NCBI RefSeq assembly: GCF_026626885.1
Contig: NZ_JAPNOA010000009.1
Coordinates: 16,744-80,743 of the forward strand
Source: Parathalassolituus penaei
GTDB lineage: Bacteria; Pseudomonadota; Gammaproteobacteria; Pseudomonadales; Oceanobacteraceae
Reading direction: 5' to 3'
Length of the DNA: 64,000 bases
Below are positions 51,593 through 61,330 of the stretch, piece after piece. The notes below the pieces were generated by a model that was given only the letters and a program-made list of their open reading frames with translations, was not told the origin of the DNA and did not search any database. Both the position numbers and the translations under genes were made by a program. Every line of letters begins with the position of its first letter. The first letter of the stretch is position 1.

Positions 51593-51645
51593 TAATGGCC
51601 ATAAATCGATAATTATTCAAATCTTCGTTCAACAAAATTGAAGGA

Positions 51646-52515
51646 ATGCCTATGCGCGATTTGCCGATCTCCCTGCTGAGGACCTTCCTTCGGGTGGCGG
51701 ATACCGCCAACCTCACCGAAGCAGCGCGCCAGCTGCACAAAGCACCGTCTACGGTGAGCATGCAACTCACTCGTCTGGAGGATCTGGTCGGACATCCGGT
51801 GCTGGAGCGCGGTCAATATGGCGTTCGCCTGACCAGCTCAGGCCAGCATCTGCTTAATCACGCCCAGCAACTGCTAAATCTGCACGACCAGATTGTGGGG
51901 GCACTGAAAAGCCCTCACCCGATTGGCAAAGTCCGGCTGGGAACCCACGACCAATACGCCAGCCGTACCCTGGCACCGATTCTGAAAGCCTTTGTGCAAC
52001 GTTATCCGGATGCTGAGCTGGAGGTATTTTGTGACCATCGACCCGACCGGCTGGTGGATATGCTGGAGGGCGGCAAGCTGGATCTGGCATTGGTCGAAAT
52101 GCTGGCGGGCACTGAGGGCGGTGTGCGACTCAAAAAGGATGATCTCGTCTGGGTGAGTGCCCATGAATATGAATACCCGACAGAGTCACCACTACCGTTG
52201 GCGGTATTTGATGAAGGCTGTTATCACCGTCGTTATGCCTGCCGGGCGCTCGACCGCGCCGACATTCCCTGGCGGATTGCCTTTACCAGCCAAAGCCGCG
52301 CCGGGGTTCTGGCTGCAGTCCGGGCCGGTATCGCGGTGGGAATCATTCCACGCCATACCGTCGAGCAGGATCTTCAGATTATCAGCACCGCCCTGCCATT
52401 ATTACCCGATACCGAGATAGCCCTGTTCAGCGCCGCCCGCTTGAACGAAGTATCCGCCAGGCTCCAGCAAACGATCCTCGACAGCCAGCAGTTCGGAGAA
52501 AACCGTGAACGATGA
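51646..52515 (+). CDS. LysR-family transcriptional regulator
   Basis: This 289-residue protein has a winged helix (LLRTFLRVADTANLTEAARQL, STVSMQLTRLEDLVG) and an effector domain beginning PIGKVRLGTHDQYASRTLAPIL. It is divergent from the MFS gene, which it probably controls. The translation start may be ATG 51646 or the ATG two codons later. Its end overlaps the next gene by 11 bases. Confidence 0.9.
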   Translation: MPMRDLPISLLRTFLRVADTANLTEAARQLHKAPSTVSMQLTRLEDLVGHPVLERGQYGVRLTSSGQHLLNHAQQLLNLHDQIVGALKSPHPIGKVRLGTHDQYASRTLAPILKAFVQRYPDAELEVFCDHRPDRLVDMLEGGKLDLALVEMLAGTEGGVRLKKDDLVWVSAHEYEYPTESPLPLAVFDEGCYHRRYACRALDRADIPWRIAFTSQSRAGVLAAVRAGIAVGIIPRHTVEQDLQIISTALPLLPDTEIALFSAARLNEVSARLQQTILDSQQFGENRER

Positions 52516-52825
52516 CCAGAAGCAGCCACGCTCAACCGCTCCGATCACCCTCTCTGCCCGTCTGGTGTGTCTGCTGATTACGGTGGTAACCATGGCGTTG
52601 GGGATCTGGACGATCATCGATGAATACGCGCCAGGACGTGCGACCCGCTTTGGTCAGACCGAGGCCATCACCGGCCCGGATACCGCGGGGTTCGGAATGA
52701 TTCTGATGTTGCTCGGCTGTATGCCGCTGCTGGTTTTCTGCCGCAACGCACAGCAAGTCGCCTGGTTGGGTTCTGCACTGGGCGTGGCGCTGTTGGCGGT
52801 GATTTTTACAACCATCTATCTTTGA
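52505..52825 (+). CDS. Small inner-membrane protein (106 aa)
   Basis: This 106-residue protein has three hydrophobic helices (about 19-40, 60-80 and 85-105) and a short charged N-terminus. The start is GTG 52505, inside the end of the LysR gene with GGAG a few bases upstream, so it is co-translated with it. I recognise no family. Coupling to the LysR gene hints at a shared function. Confidence 0.65.
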   Translation: MNDDQKQPRSTAPITLSARLVCLLITVVTMALGIWTIIDEYAPGRATRFGQTEAITGPDTAGFGMILMLLGCMPLLVFCRNAQQVAWLGSALGVALLAVIFTTIYL

Positions 52826-52989
52826 TACATCCATTCAGCCGCTATTTCATATCACACCGAAACCGCGTCACATTCTGCCATTCTGACCGCATTCGATGCT
52901 CTGCCGCTCTGGCACAATCCGCTTATTAATCGCTCATATTGCCGTTCCGGCAGACATTGCCCCACAGAATCATAAGACAAGGAAGAAAC

Positions 52990-53718
52990 ATGACGACGGA
53001 TAACAAGGTTGTGTCCATGGCAGGAACTCCGATCCTGACGTACCCGCAAGGCGAGCAGGCATGGCAAGTAGCCGCGGAAGAACTCTGCCTGGAAGAAATC
53101 TCGAATCATATCGAACGCCATATTGGCCCGATCAAAATGGTGTTCCACGAGATTATTTCCGACACCGTGCATATTGATGTTCACCACGTTGCGCCCAGCG
53201 ACGAACGTCCATTCCATACCCTGATCACCTCGGGCATGAGCGACTTGCCTATGCAGGTACCAGACGGAGCACCGTCCAGCGGTTATATGGAATTGATGAT
53301 CACCCTGCCCGCCGACTGGCAAATTTCGCAGGAAGCGTTTGAAGACGAACGCTGGTACTGGCCGGTCCGCGAACTCAAGTTTCTGGCGCGTTTCCCGCAC
53401 AAGTTCAATACCTGGCTGGGCTGGGGCCACACCATTCCCAATGGTGATCCGGCAGAGCCGTTTGCCAACAACACAGCGCTGGCAGGCGTAATTTTGCTGC
53501 CGCCGATTTCAACGCCCGAAGCGTTCTGGGAGCTGCCAATCGACGCCAGTAAAAGCATTCAGTTCTTCAGCATCGTGCCGCTGTTCAAAGAGGAAATGGA
53601 CCTGAAACTGCACAAGGGCAGCGATGCACTGCTCGATCGTTTCGATCAGCACAATATTGGTGAAGTGATTGATATCGGCCGCAAAAACGTCGCCCGAAAA
53701 CGCTTCGGACTGTTCTGA
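52990..53718 (+). CDS. Suppressor of fused (SUFU)-domain protein
   Basis: This 242-residue protein from ATG 52990 (AAGGAAG upstream) has the bacterial SUFU-domain pattern: HIDVHHVAPSDERPFHTLIT, SGMSDLPMQVP, YMELMITLPADW and FLARFPHKFNTWLGWGHTI. Bacterial SUFU proteins are often encoded near polymorphic toxins as immunity-type factors, but no toxin gene is adjacent here. Its role is unknown. Confidence 0.85.
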   Translation: MTTDNKVVSMAGTPILTYPQGEQAWQVAAEELCLEEISNHIERHIGPIKMVFHEIISDTVHIDVHHVAPSDERPFHTLITSGMSDLPMQVPDGAPSSGYMELMITLPADWQISQEAFEDERWYWPVRELKFLARFPHKFNTWLGWGHTIPNGDPAEPFANNTALAGVILLPPISTPEAFWELPIDASKSIQFFSIVPLFKEEMDLKLHKGSDALLDRFDQHNIGEVIDIGRKNVARKRFGLF

Positions 53719-53724
53719 TCCAAA

Positions 53725-53772
53725 CCCTGATGAACTAGCCCTGATGAACTAGCCCTGATGAACTAGCCCTGA
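53725..53772. repeat. 14-bp tandem repeat after the SUFU gene
   Basis: CCCTGATGAACTAG occurs three times in a row plus a partial fourth copy, starting seven bases after the stop. Like the heptamer arrays it sits at a gene's 3' end, between convergent genes. Confidence 0.9.
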
Positions 53773-53782
53773 AGCATAGTGC

Positions 53783-54277
53783 TCAGCTAGCGATCATAGC
53801 TCTGATCTGCTGGCCGTAAGGCGATACCACATAGCCGAGTGCAGCGATATTCAGCACCACCGTGCCCCAGAACACCCGTCGGAACGATTCCTTGCTGGTT
53901 TTGTGACGAAACAGCTGCTGGGCGATCAGAGCGCCCGGCCAGCCACCCAATAATGCCAGATTGTGCAGGGTGGCTTCGGGTGTACGGCGACTGCCATTCT
54001 GAGCGGAATGTTTGTCGATAAAATACAGAGCAAACAACGCCAGGCTGGCACCCGCATAGGTATACAACACCAGCATGGGCAACCAGCCCAACAGCGCCAG
54101 AACCGCTACCAGCCCGATAAAACCACCCGCGACCAGCAACGCCGTAAACGCCGGATGAGTACGTGCACCACCCCGATTCCCACTGTTTTTCACAGAAGAA
54201 CGATTTTCAGAAGAACGCTGGCTTGCTGGACGGCTGGATGTTTTGCGAGGGTTACTGGATACAGATTTTACGGTCAT
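53783..54277 (-). CDS. DUF1294 membrane protein
   Basis: This 164-residue protein has a Ser/Arg-rich basic N-terminus (1-45), two or three membrane helices, and the DUF1294 signature RRTPEATLHNLALLGGWPGALI followed by QQLFRHKT and SFRRVFW. Many homologues carry an N-terminal cold-shock domain; this one does not. I start at ATG 54277, although its ribosome-binding site is poor; a GTG at 54376 is the alternative. Function is unknown. Confidence 0.78.
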   Translation of the reverse strand: MTVKSVSSNPRKTSSRPASQRSSENRSSVKNSGNRGGARTHPAFTALLVAGGFIGLVAVLALLGWLPMLVLYTYAGASLALFALYFIDKHSAQNGSRRTPEATLHNLALLGGWPGALIAQQLFRHKTSKESFRRVFWGTVVLNIAALGYVVSPYGQQIRAMIAS

Positions 54278-54491
54278 GAAGGTGCCGGTCTGAAAAAGTG
54301 AAGACAGAACCCAGACGTACAACAACGCAGCTGAGATTCCAAAGCGTGCATCGTGGTTGAGACTCCGCTCAAACACCAGTGTATTTGCCAGGAATTCTCA
54401 AATACTCACCACTTATTCGTCATATTGCCACGAACGGCCGTTACAATAGCCGCCTCCCTATTTGCCATCACCCAACCATCGGAGTCTTTTC

Positions 54492-55253
54492 GTGCGCCCT
54501 TATTATGGAAAACAGGTCTGGATTATTGGTGCCAGCAGCGGTATCGGCGAAGCACTGGCACGTGAACTGGCCGCTCAGGGAGCACGACTGGTGTTATCCG
54601 CACGACGCCAGGACAAGCTGGACGATCTGAACGAAAGCCTCGGTGGTGGGCACCGGGTGTTCCCGCTGGATGCGGGTAATCCGCAATCACTGGTTGAAGC
54701 GGTGGCCGCCATTGAAGCCGCGGGAGAAACCCTGCACAGCATGATTTTTATGGCGGCGTATTACTCAGTCGATCAGCGCCACGGCAAGGACATCGCGTTC
54801 ATCAACCGCATTATTTCGGTGAATCTTGGTGGTGCCTTTAACGCCGTACACGCGGTGACAGGGCTGTTCAAGCGTCAGCGTTTCGGCCAGATCGCCTTGT
54901 GTGCATCGGTCGCCGGTTATCGCGGCTTGCCTTACGGACAACCTTACTGCGCCACCAAGGCCGCCCTGATCAACTACGCGGAAAGCCTGAAAATCGAACT
55001 GGAAGACGACGGTATCGACGTCAAGGTGATCAATCCGGGGTTTGTCAAAACCCCGCTCACCGACAAGAACAAGTTCACCATGCCAATGATCATTCCGGCT
55101 GAGGAAGCCGCCCGGATTCTCGCCGACGAGCTGCTGAGCAAACGCTTTGAAATCCATTTTCCAAAGCGTTTTACCTGGCTGATGAAGGTGATTGATGTGT
55201 TACCACGCTGGGCCTATTTCCCGCTGGCGCGGTTTATGAAAAAGGCCCAGTAG
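54492..55253 (+). CDS. Short-chain dehydrogenase/reductase
   Basis: This 253-residue SDR has the cofactor motif VWIIGASSGIGEALA, a serine in CASVAG, the catalytic YCATK and the INPGFVKTPL loop. ARR at the end of beta-2 suggests NADP preference. The start is GTG 54492, seven bases after GGAG; the longer ATG frame at 54462 lacks a site. A hydrophobic C-terminal segment (WLMKVIDVLPRWAYFPL) resembles membrane-associated family members. The substrate is unknown. Confidence 0.88.
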   Translation: MRPYYGKQVWIIGASSGIGEALARELAAQGARLVLSARRQDKLDDLNESLGGGHRVFPLDAGNPQSLVEAVAAIEAAGETLHSMIFMAAYYSVDQRHGKDIAFINRIISVNLGGAFNAVHAVTGLFKRQRFGQIALCASVAGYRGLPYGQPYCATKAALINYAESLKIELEDDGIDVKVINPGFVKTPLTDKNKFTMPMIIPAEEAARILADELLSKRFEIHFPKRFTWLMKVIDVLPRWAYFPLARFMKKAQ

Positions 55254-55277
55254 AAACCGATTAAGCACGTGCGCCCC

Positions 55278-57173
55278 TCAGGCTTCACGGAAGAATACGG
55301 TTGCTCCCGAAGCCAACTGTTTGGCAGCGGCTTTTTCGGCCTGTTCTTTTACGCCACGGGTCTGCTGGTACATATCGAGGTTTTCGTAGTCTTCAACCGC
55401 TACCGGGGTAATGGCTTCATCACGGTAGGTGGTGCGATCAGGGCTTTTCCAGATACGGTTGGCTTCACTTAACAAGCGCTGGTTGGCGCGGGCAATGGTG
55501 TACACCGTGTTAACCAGACGCCACGCCATTTTCGGATAAAACAACAGCGGGTTTTCAATCGGCAAGCCAGGGCGACGTTCCAGCCGCGCCACATAACGGA
55601 TCAGCCCCATATCGTAGGAACGAATGCCCGTCACCTTGCTGACCACACCAAATGCGGTCAGCAGGCGGGTCAGGGTCACCTTTTTGTTACTGCCAATCGC
55701 AAACGCCCGTCGAATCACCGTCACCATATGATCCGGGGTGTAATAACGATCCCACACCGCCTTGTAGAGACGATCCAGCTCGTCATCGGTCATTTTGGGG
55801 TGGTGAGTCACGCGGTGCGACAGGTCATACCGATTAAGGTCCGGGTCCATCCACTCACCGCTATCGGTCATCTGTTTATGGTCCATGGAGCCCGGCAGCG
55901 GGGTCAGAATCGAAGGATTCAGAATATCAATTGGCAGTTCACGCTTGATGATGTCGATGTCACGCAGCACCGAATCGTAGGTATCGTTCGGAAAACCGAT
56001 GATATAGGCACCCCAGATCACCACCGGATAACGTTTCCACTCCAGCAGCATCTTGCGGTAATCGGTGATCTTGTTCTGGCGTTTCTGGATGGTTTTGAGG
56101 TTGTCGGCGTTGATGTTCTCAAGGCCGATAAACACCTGCTCAACCCCGGCGGCATAGGCCTTGTCGATAAAGCCCGGCAACCGGTGCGCCTGGGTATCCA
56201 CCTGGATCAGGAAACGCAGGCGAATCCCTTCTTCCTTGCGGAGTTTGATCAGGCGATCAAACAGCGCTTCCCAGTTCTTGTTGCGGGCAAAGTCGTCGTC
56301 GGTGATAAATACCCGCTCATGGCCATTGGCCCAGGCCTGACGCGCCAGCGCTTCGAGATCATCCGCAGTGCGGGAACGACTGGTTCTGCCTTGCACGTTG
56401 ATAATGCAACAGAACGAACAATGAAACGGGCAACCACGGCCAAGGTCGATGGTGCTGATATTGCCGAAGTTGCGTTTCACCAGCACATCCGGCAACACCG
56501 GGCGCGGCTGGTCTTCCAGCGTCACCATTTCCTTGCAGTAGTCGTACAGCGGTTTGAGCGAACGCGCCCAGGCGTCTTTGACGATGATGTCAAAACGTCC
56601 GGATTCAGCTTCACCAGCAAACAGGGAAATCCCCAGCTGCTGAGCTTCTTCCAGCTCCGGCGTCAATCGCCCCAGCACACTCAGCACACCACTGACGTGA
56701 AAGCCGCCAATACAGACCTGCACCCCACGTTTGGCGAACCGACGCGACACATCCATGGCACGGGGAAACTGGTTACTCTGCACACCCGCCATACACACCA
56801 GCATACGCTGACCGGCGCTTTCGACGCGTTCGATCAGCTCATCGATATTGAGGATGTCACAGGCTTCGTCGAAGGCCGATACGCGAATTTCCACCTCGCC
56901 ACCGAGAATCCGCCGCGCAGCGGCATCCAGTGCCAGTCCGTTGAGGCAGGCCAGCGAATTGGATGGAATGGAGGAGCGAACCCACTGAATCGGATAACCA
57001 TCGTCGTCGTAACGGGTGGGTTTGATCAGTAACAGGTGGAACACCTGATGATGGGGAGAAGCCGCTGGGCGCGTATCAATACGGCCATTGGCGGAGCCGG
57101 TGTTCAGGCGAAACACCTTGCTGAAATCGCTGATTTGCTGAAAAAAGCCCGCCCGACTGTTCTTGTTATTCAT
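55278..57173 (-). CDS. B12-binding-domain radical SAM protein
   Basis: This 631-residue protein has an N-terminal cobalamin-binding-like Rossmann domain (residues about 45-230, including CIGGFHVSG). A radical SAM core follows with the cluster motif GRGCPFHCSFCC (C248, C252, C255), a long C-terminal helical region and a VFFREA end. Start ATG 57173 lies directly after GGAAGTGGAG; the frame extends 27 codons further but without support. Such enzymes do methylations, ring contractions or lipid modifications; the hopanoid-type HpnP/HpnR group has a similar layout. The specific reaction is not evident. Confidence 0.85.
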   Translation of the reverse strand: MNNKNSRAGFFQQISDFSKVFRLNTGSANGRIDTRPAASPHHQVFHLLLIKPTRYDDDGYPIQWVRSSIPSNSLACLNGLALDAAARRILGGEVEIRVSAFDEACDILNIDELIERVESAGQRMLVCMAGVQSNQFPRAMDVSRRFAKRGVQVCIGGFHVSGVLSVLGRLTPELEEAQQLGISLFAGEAESGRFDIIVKDAWARSLKPLYDYCKEMVTLEDQPRPVLPDVLVKRNFGNISTIDLGRGCPFHCSFCCIINVQGRTSRSRTADDLEALARQAWANGHERVFITDDDFARNKNWEALFDRLIKLRKEEGIRLRFLIQVDTQAHRLPGFIDKAYAAGVEQVFIGLENINADNLKTIQKRQNKITDYRKMLLEWKRYPVVIWGAYIIGFPNDTYDSVLRDIDIIKRELPIDILNPSILTPLPGSMDHKQMTDSGEWMDPDLNRYDLSHRVTHHPKMTDDELDRLYKAVWDRYYTPDHMVTVIRRAFAIGSNKKVTLTRLLTAFGVVSKVTGIRSYDMGLIRYVARLERRPGLPIENPLLFYPKMAWRLVNTVYTIARANQRLLSEANRIWKSPDRTTYRDEAITPVAVEDYENLDMYQQTRGVKEQAEKAAAKQLASGATVFFREA

Positions 57174-57332
57174 CTCCACTTCCTTGCGACGACTCAGGTA
57201 AGAATGATCACAAGTTAACCAGACTTTGTGAAAATTCCATCTGTGTCGCCACAAGAATTCGGGCCAACGGTAGCCCGCAGACAGCGTTCACCGGTTTTTA
57301 ATCGCCACTGCGGACGTTCCGTCCGCCGCTGA

Positions 57333-60233
57333 TTATCCAGCGGCGGAGTTATCAGCAGAGTCTTCAACCCGTTCCGCTGGCACGCCACCCAGTCGCTGAT
57401 GCAACCAGGCCAACGCCAGCAGCGCCAGACCCAGGCCCATAAACGACGCCACTCGCCAGAGGCCGGTCAGGCCTGCCATATCAATCAGGAACAGCTTGGC
57501 GACCACCAGCAGCAACAAGGCCATACCAGCACGATACAAACCACGGCGCTGAACCCAGCTGCCGAGCACCAATGCCGCCGCCGCCATCAGCAGCCACACC
57601 ACCGAATAGGTGTACAACTCACCATCCGAGGTGGAATGACTGAGGCTGACCGTACCATTCCACAGATGGCGAATTTCCAGTGACACAAACCACCAGAGAT
57701 TCAGCCCGGCGGCCATCAAGGCGGTGCGGCCATGCGGCTTCGGCAGCACTCGGGCCAGCATCAGCATGATGACCGTCGGCACACCGTAACTGAGCAACAG
57801 CAGGTTGAGGATTGCTGTGTCACCAATCGGTGCGTAACTCCACAGCGGGTTTTCCGCCAGCATCAGCACAAACAGATACACCGCACTGGCAGCCGCCAGA
57901 TGCAAGGTGCCAAGCCATTGATAGAACCGTGGCATATTGCTTGGCTGACCGGCACGCCAGAAATAGATAACAGCCGCAAAGCCCCAGATACCGACATCGA
58001 GACTGGCTTCGGTAAAACCGAAACCGTAGTGGAACACATCACCGTCATACAGCCAGTAACGTACTTCGGTTGCCAGGGTCAGCACCAGCAACTGCGCTGC
58101 CCCACCCTGCAACCACGGCTGCATCCGGGTTTCGGCACGCAGTACCCAGGCTGCCAGCGCGGTACAGACGGTGGCACCACCATAAGTCCAGAGCGACCAA
58201 TGCGTGCTGCTGTCGTAGGTCAACAACCACGGATTCAGGGTCAGACGCGCCAGCACCAGCAACAGTACCGCCCGAATCACCCAGGCCAGCAGCGGAATGT
58301 CATAACGCTGATGCAGCCAGGCCAACGACACCAGTTGTGCGGCCAATGCCAGCGTCAGGGTAGCTTCGCTGAGCCAGATCACAGCGGTCAGCGCATACGC
58401 CATATGACCGGCGCTGATCAGAATCACACAGATCAGGGCCCGAGCACGCCCCACCGCTTCGCGCTCACCCAGCCACAGGTAACCGGAACCCAACACCAAT
58501 GCAGCCAGCCCCCAGGCCAGATCGTGGCGGAAGTCCGGGAAAATGTAATAACTCACCGCCAGCAACAGCAGAGGTGTTGCAGCACCCAGGGCAGTCCAGA
58601 ACGCCGGATAGGCCACACCAGCCCGCAGCAGCCAGACACACACCGGTACAAACAACGCCAGCAGAACAACAAAACGGCTGGCCAATGCGGTCTGGGTGTC
58701 GACATCCACAAAGGTCAGCAACAGCTGATCGCCAACCTCGGTTAACAGCGGATACACCGCCGCCGCCACCATTAATGGCAACATCAAGGCTGGCAGCGGG
58801 TTGAACTCGGCACGGCGACTGGCAATCAGTAGCAGCAACGCAGGCAGACCCAGCCAGGTGATATAACTGGCCGTCGCGACATGCTCCACCATCAAGGTGA
58901 TGGTTTGCGCCCCCATAATCAGCAGCAAGGCGGGATACACCGGCCAGTCAGAAGCGTTGCGTCGGAACGCCTTCAGCCGCGACCACCAGCCAGCGTTTTG
59001 AACAGCGCCCGTCGCCAGCGCATCATCGAGATCTTCTTCGCTGTAGTCGGTGTCGTCGTGATAATCACTGCGCGCCAACAACAGCCAGTCGAACCGCGGC
59101 ACCGCCAGCAACAGGTAGGCCAGCACCAGCAAATACAGTGAACGCACACCGTCATCCGGTGTGACATCAAAGGTAAAGACCCACCACACCAGACTGCCCA
59201 GAATCACACCGTTCAACAGCCAGCGCCGCTGCACATAGGCCAGCAGCCACAACGAGAACAGGGTCAGAATACTGATATACACCAGTGCGGCGGCGATGTT
59301 GCCGGAACCGGTATTCACCAGCACCGGCACCAGATACCCACCCAACATGCCCAGCGCTGCCAGAATAGGCCCTTGTTTGAGAGCCAGTGCCATGGTCGCA
59401 AACGACACCAGCGCCATCGCGGCAAACACCAGCGTGGGCGATGTATCGGGTATTAACCGGAACGCGGCTAACAGAGCGGAATACAGAATGATGCTGGCGC
59501 CACCGGCCAACGAAGCAAACACCGGGTTCTGACCCTTGTTACGACGCAGCCATTCCGCCGCACCGTGCAAGCCAACCCCGGCCAGCAACGACAACAGAAC
59601 ACGCGCTTCAGGCCCCAGCAGACCCTGTTCGATGGAGTAACGCACCATAAACACACCGGCGAGACCCACACAGATGCCACCCAGCCAGATCATCCAATGC
59701 TGACGGAAATTGTCGGCCAGACGGTCGAGCAGACCCGGCTCCTGCGGTTCAAATGCATATGGCGAACGTTTGGGTGGTTGCTGTGCCGAGTCCGCTTGGG
59801 CTGCCGAACGCTGAGCACCCGGAGGTGCATTCCAGAGAGCAGAATTGTCGTCTGACTGCCGCGCCTGTTCCGCCACCGGAATTGGCCCTCTCGGCATGTC
59901 ATCAGCACGGATGCTGTAACCCGCTTCGGTCACGCGCTCGATGTTATCGTCGCGTTCAACCCGGGCGGCGATATCGTCCACTGCAAAACCGGGTTCAGGA
60001 TCAACGGCGACAGCAGCCGGATTCACCGACCGGCTTTCACCGTCAGGCTGACTGGTCGCCACCGTATACGGAGCCGGTTTGGCCAGCGGACGCGCGCCTT
60101 CACGCATTTGCCGTTCCAGCAAGTCCACTCGCTCTTGCAGGCTTTTCACTTTGAAAAAAGCAATAAAGCCCATAATCGACGCCACCAGAATAAATAGTGG
60201 CAATAACACCAGCAGCGGAATCAGTTCATCCAT
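57333..60233 (-). CDS. DUF2339 large polytopic membrane protein
   Basis: This 966-residue protein has one helix, a coiled coil (KVKSLQERVDLLERQMREG) and a disordered Pro/Ala/Asp segment to about residue 165. At least twenty further hydrophobic helices follow, the first ending in YSIEQGLLGPEARVLLSLLAG, a DUF2339 hallmark. Its C-terminal half has repeated WLLxAxxxxxxG motifs. The family's function is unknown; cell-envelope roles are suggested by topology alone. It is monocistronic and next to the radical SAM gene. Confidence 0.87.
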   Translation of the reverse strand: MDELIPLLVLLPLFILVASIMGFIAFFKVKSLQERVDLLERQMREGARPLAKPAPYTVATSQPDGESRSVNPAAVAVDPEPGFAVDDIAARVERDDNIERVTEAGYSIRADDMPRGPIPVAEQARQSDDNSALWNAPPGAQRSAAQADSAQQPPKRSPYAFEPQEPGLLDRLADNFRQHWMIWLGGICVGLAGVFMVRYSIEQGLLGPEARVLLSLLAGVGLHGAAEWLRRNKGQNPVFASLAGGASIILYSALLAAFRLIPDTSPTLVFAAMALVSFATMALALKQGPILAALGMLGGYLVPVLVNTGSGNIAAALVYISILTLFSLWLLAYVQRRWLLNGVILGSLVWWVFTFDVTPDDGVRSLYLLVLAYLLLAVPRFDWLLLARSDYHDDTDYSEEDLDDALATGAVQNAGWWSRLKAFRRNASDWPVYPALLLIMGAQTITLMVEHVATASYITWLGLPALLLLIASRRAEFNPLPALMLPLMVAAAVYPLLTEVGDQLLLTFVDVDTQTALASRFVVLLALFVPVCVWLLRAGVAYPAFWTALGAATPLLLLAVSYYIFPDFRHDLAWGLAALVLGSGYLWLGEREAVGRARALICVILISAGHMAYALTAVIWLSEATLTLALAAQLVSLAWLHQRYDIPLLAWVIRAVLLLVLARLTLNPWLLTYDSSTHWSLWTYGGATVCTALAAWVLRAETRMQPWLQGGAAQLLVLTLATEVRYWLYDGDVFHYGFGFTEASLDVGIWGFAAVIYFWRAGQPSNMPRFYQWLGTLHLAAASAVYLFVLMLAENPLWSYAPIGDTAILNLLLLSYGVPTVIMLMLARVLPKPHGRTALMAAGLNLWWFVSLEIRHLWNGTVSLSHSTSDGELYTYSVVWLLMAAAALVLGSWVQRRGLYRAGMALLLLVVAKLFLIDMAGLTGLWRVASFMGLGLALLALAWLHQRLGGVPAERVEDSADNSAAG

Positions 60234-60541
60234 CTACACCACCCCGGAAACAGGAAAGAATCGACGCGCTGTTGTTGTCGGGATCGCGCGCCAGCCCGCC
60301 ATTGAACGGGATTCATTTTCGAAACAGAAGCATCAGCCCTGGAACAAGGCCCACTGTAGCCAATTTTTCATCCAGAATGCCGATTAGCTCTCAGAGCATT
60401 GTTGATAAAACAGTCGTCAGATATCCATAGACTCCCAAAGCGGCCAATAACCCCATATACGGCAGCTTCCGTATCTGAAAGGGTTTTTATCAATAAAAAC
60501 TGCGGTATGGTTCTGGCATCGGCAAGGCTTACCAATTGTTA

Positions 60542-60807
60542 GGGACACTCTGAATAACTCTGCACAGCTCTGCGCGAGCGCTGCAGCGCGTGTGAGCAAG
60601 GCGACGAACGCAGCGAAATGACAAGTCCTTTTCAAGTTCGTCAACACCGCTCAAATGCGCTGCAGCCCGCGCCCTTCGGGGCTTTCGGGATGGCGATGAC
60701 TCGGTGTCGCCGGTTTTTGACGTAGCCCGCTATGCCATCAAACCGGCTTCGTGATTCATCGCCATCCCGATAAGCCAGAGCGGGCACCGAGTTATTCAGA
60801 GGGTCCC
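60542..60807. mobile_element. MITE-like element with 19-bp terminal inverted repeats
   Basis: GGGACACTCTGAATAACTC at the left and GAGTTATTCAGAGGGTCCC at the right match at 18 of 19 positions. Both ends are bordered by TA, giving TAGGGAC...GTCCCTA. Inside is a second inverted repeat, CGGGATGGCGATGA/TCATCGCCATCCCG (about 60687-60770). It encodes no transposase, so it would depend on one elsewhere. It lies just before the rhodanese gene and may affect its expression. Confidence 0.8.
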
Positions 60808-60850
60808 TAGCTGCGTATTCAAAAATCAACTCGTACTACAAGGACTTACG

Positions 60851-61249
60851 ATGGATCAGGTTGCTTTTTACCAAGCCAAACTGGCATACGAAACCGACTC
60901 ATGGGATCTTTACGATGCCCTGCAGCGTGGCGAAGGTGTGGTGGTAGTGGACGCCCGTTCGCCCACCGCGTACAGCACCGAACACATTCCCGGAGCCATC
61001 AATTTTCCGCATCGCACCATGAATCCGGAAACCACCGCGCACATGGATAAATCCCTGCTGTATGTCACCTACTGTGATGGCATCGGCTGTAATGCCTCCA
61101 CCAAAGGCGCACTCAAACTGTCAGAGCTGGGCTTCCGGGTAAAAGAATTACTCGGCGGCCTCGACTGGTGGCGTCGCGATGGTTATCCAACCGCCGGAGC
61201 CAACGCCCACTGCAGCACCGACGCACCCACCGGAGACTGTGGCTGTTAA
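60851..61249 (+). CDS. Rhodanese-domain sulfurtransferase
   Basis: This 132-residue single-domain rhodanese has VVVVDARSPTAY, HIPGAINFPHR and the active loop YCDGIGCNASTKGA, followed by GLDWWRRDGYP and a Cys-rich tail CSTDAPTGDCGC. It is predicted to transfer sulfane sulfur. The tail with three cysteines may bind metal. Its stop is followed after two bases by a heptamer array. Confidence 0.88.
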   Translation: MDQVAFYQAKLAYETDSWDLYDALQRGEGVVVVDARSPTAYSTEHIPGAINFPHRTMNPETTAHMDKSLLYVTYCDGIGCNASTKGALKLSELGFRVKELLGGLDWWRRDGYPTAGANAHCSTDAPTGDCGC

Positions 61250-61251
61250 CA

Positions 61252-61272
61252 GACGGGCGTCGGGCGTCGTGT
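61252..61272 (+). repeat. Short heptamer array, 3 units (left flank of copy E5)
   Basis: GACGGGC, GTCGGGC and GTCGTGT begin two bases after the rhodanese stop. The next bases TCCGATCTTGTGGGCATAAA with ATGCCCAC form a hairpin (61281-61298) shared with copy E6. Confidence 0.85.
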
Positions 61273-61330
61273 CCGATCTTGTGGGCATAAATGCCCACAC
61301 TACAACAGAGCATCTATTTGCACCGATTTA

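Noticed and set aside
55728..57032. 434-codon ORF antisense to the radical SAM gene
   Set aside because: The radical SAM frame on the other strand has clear cluster and Rossmann motifs; the antisense frame has none.
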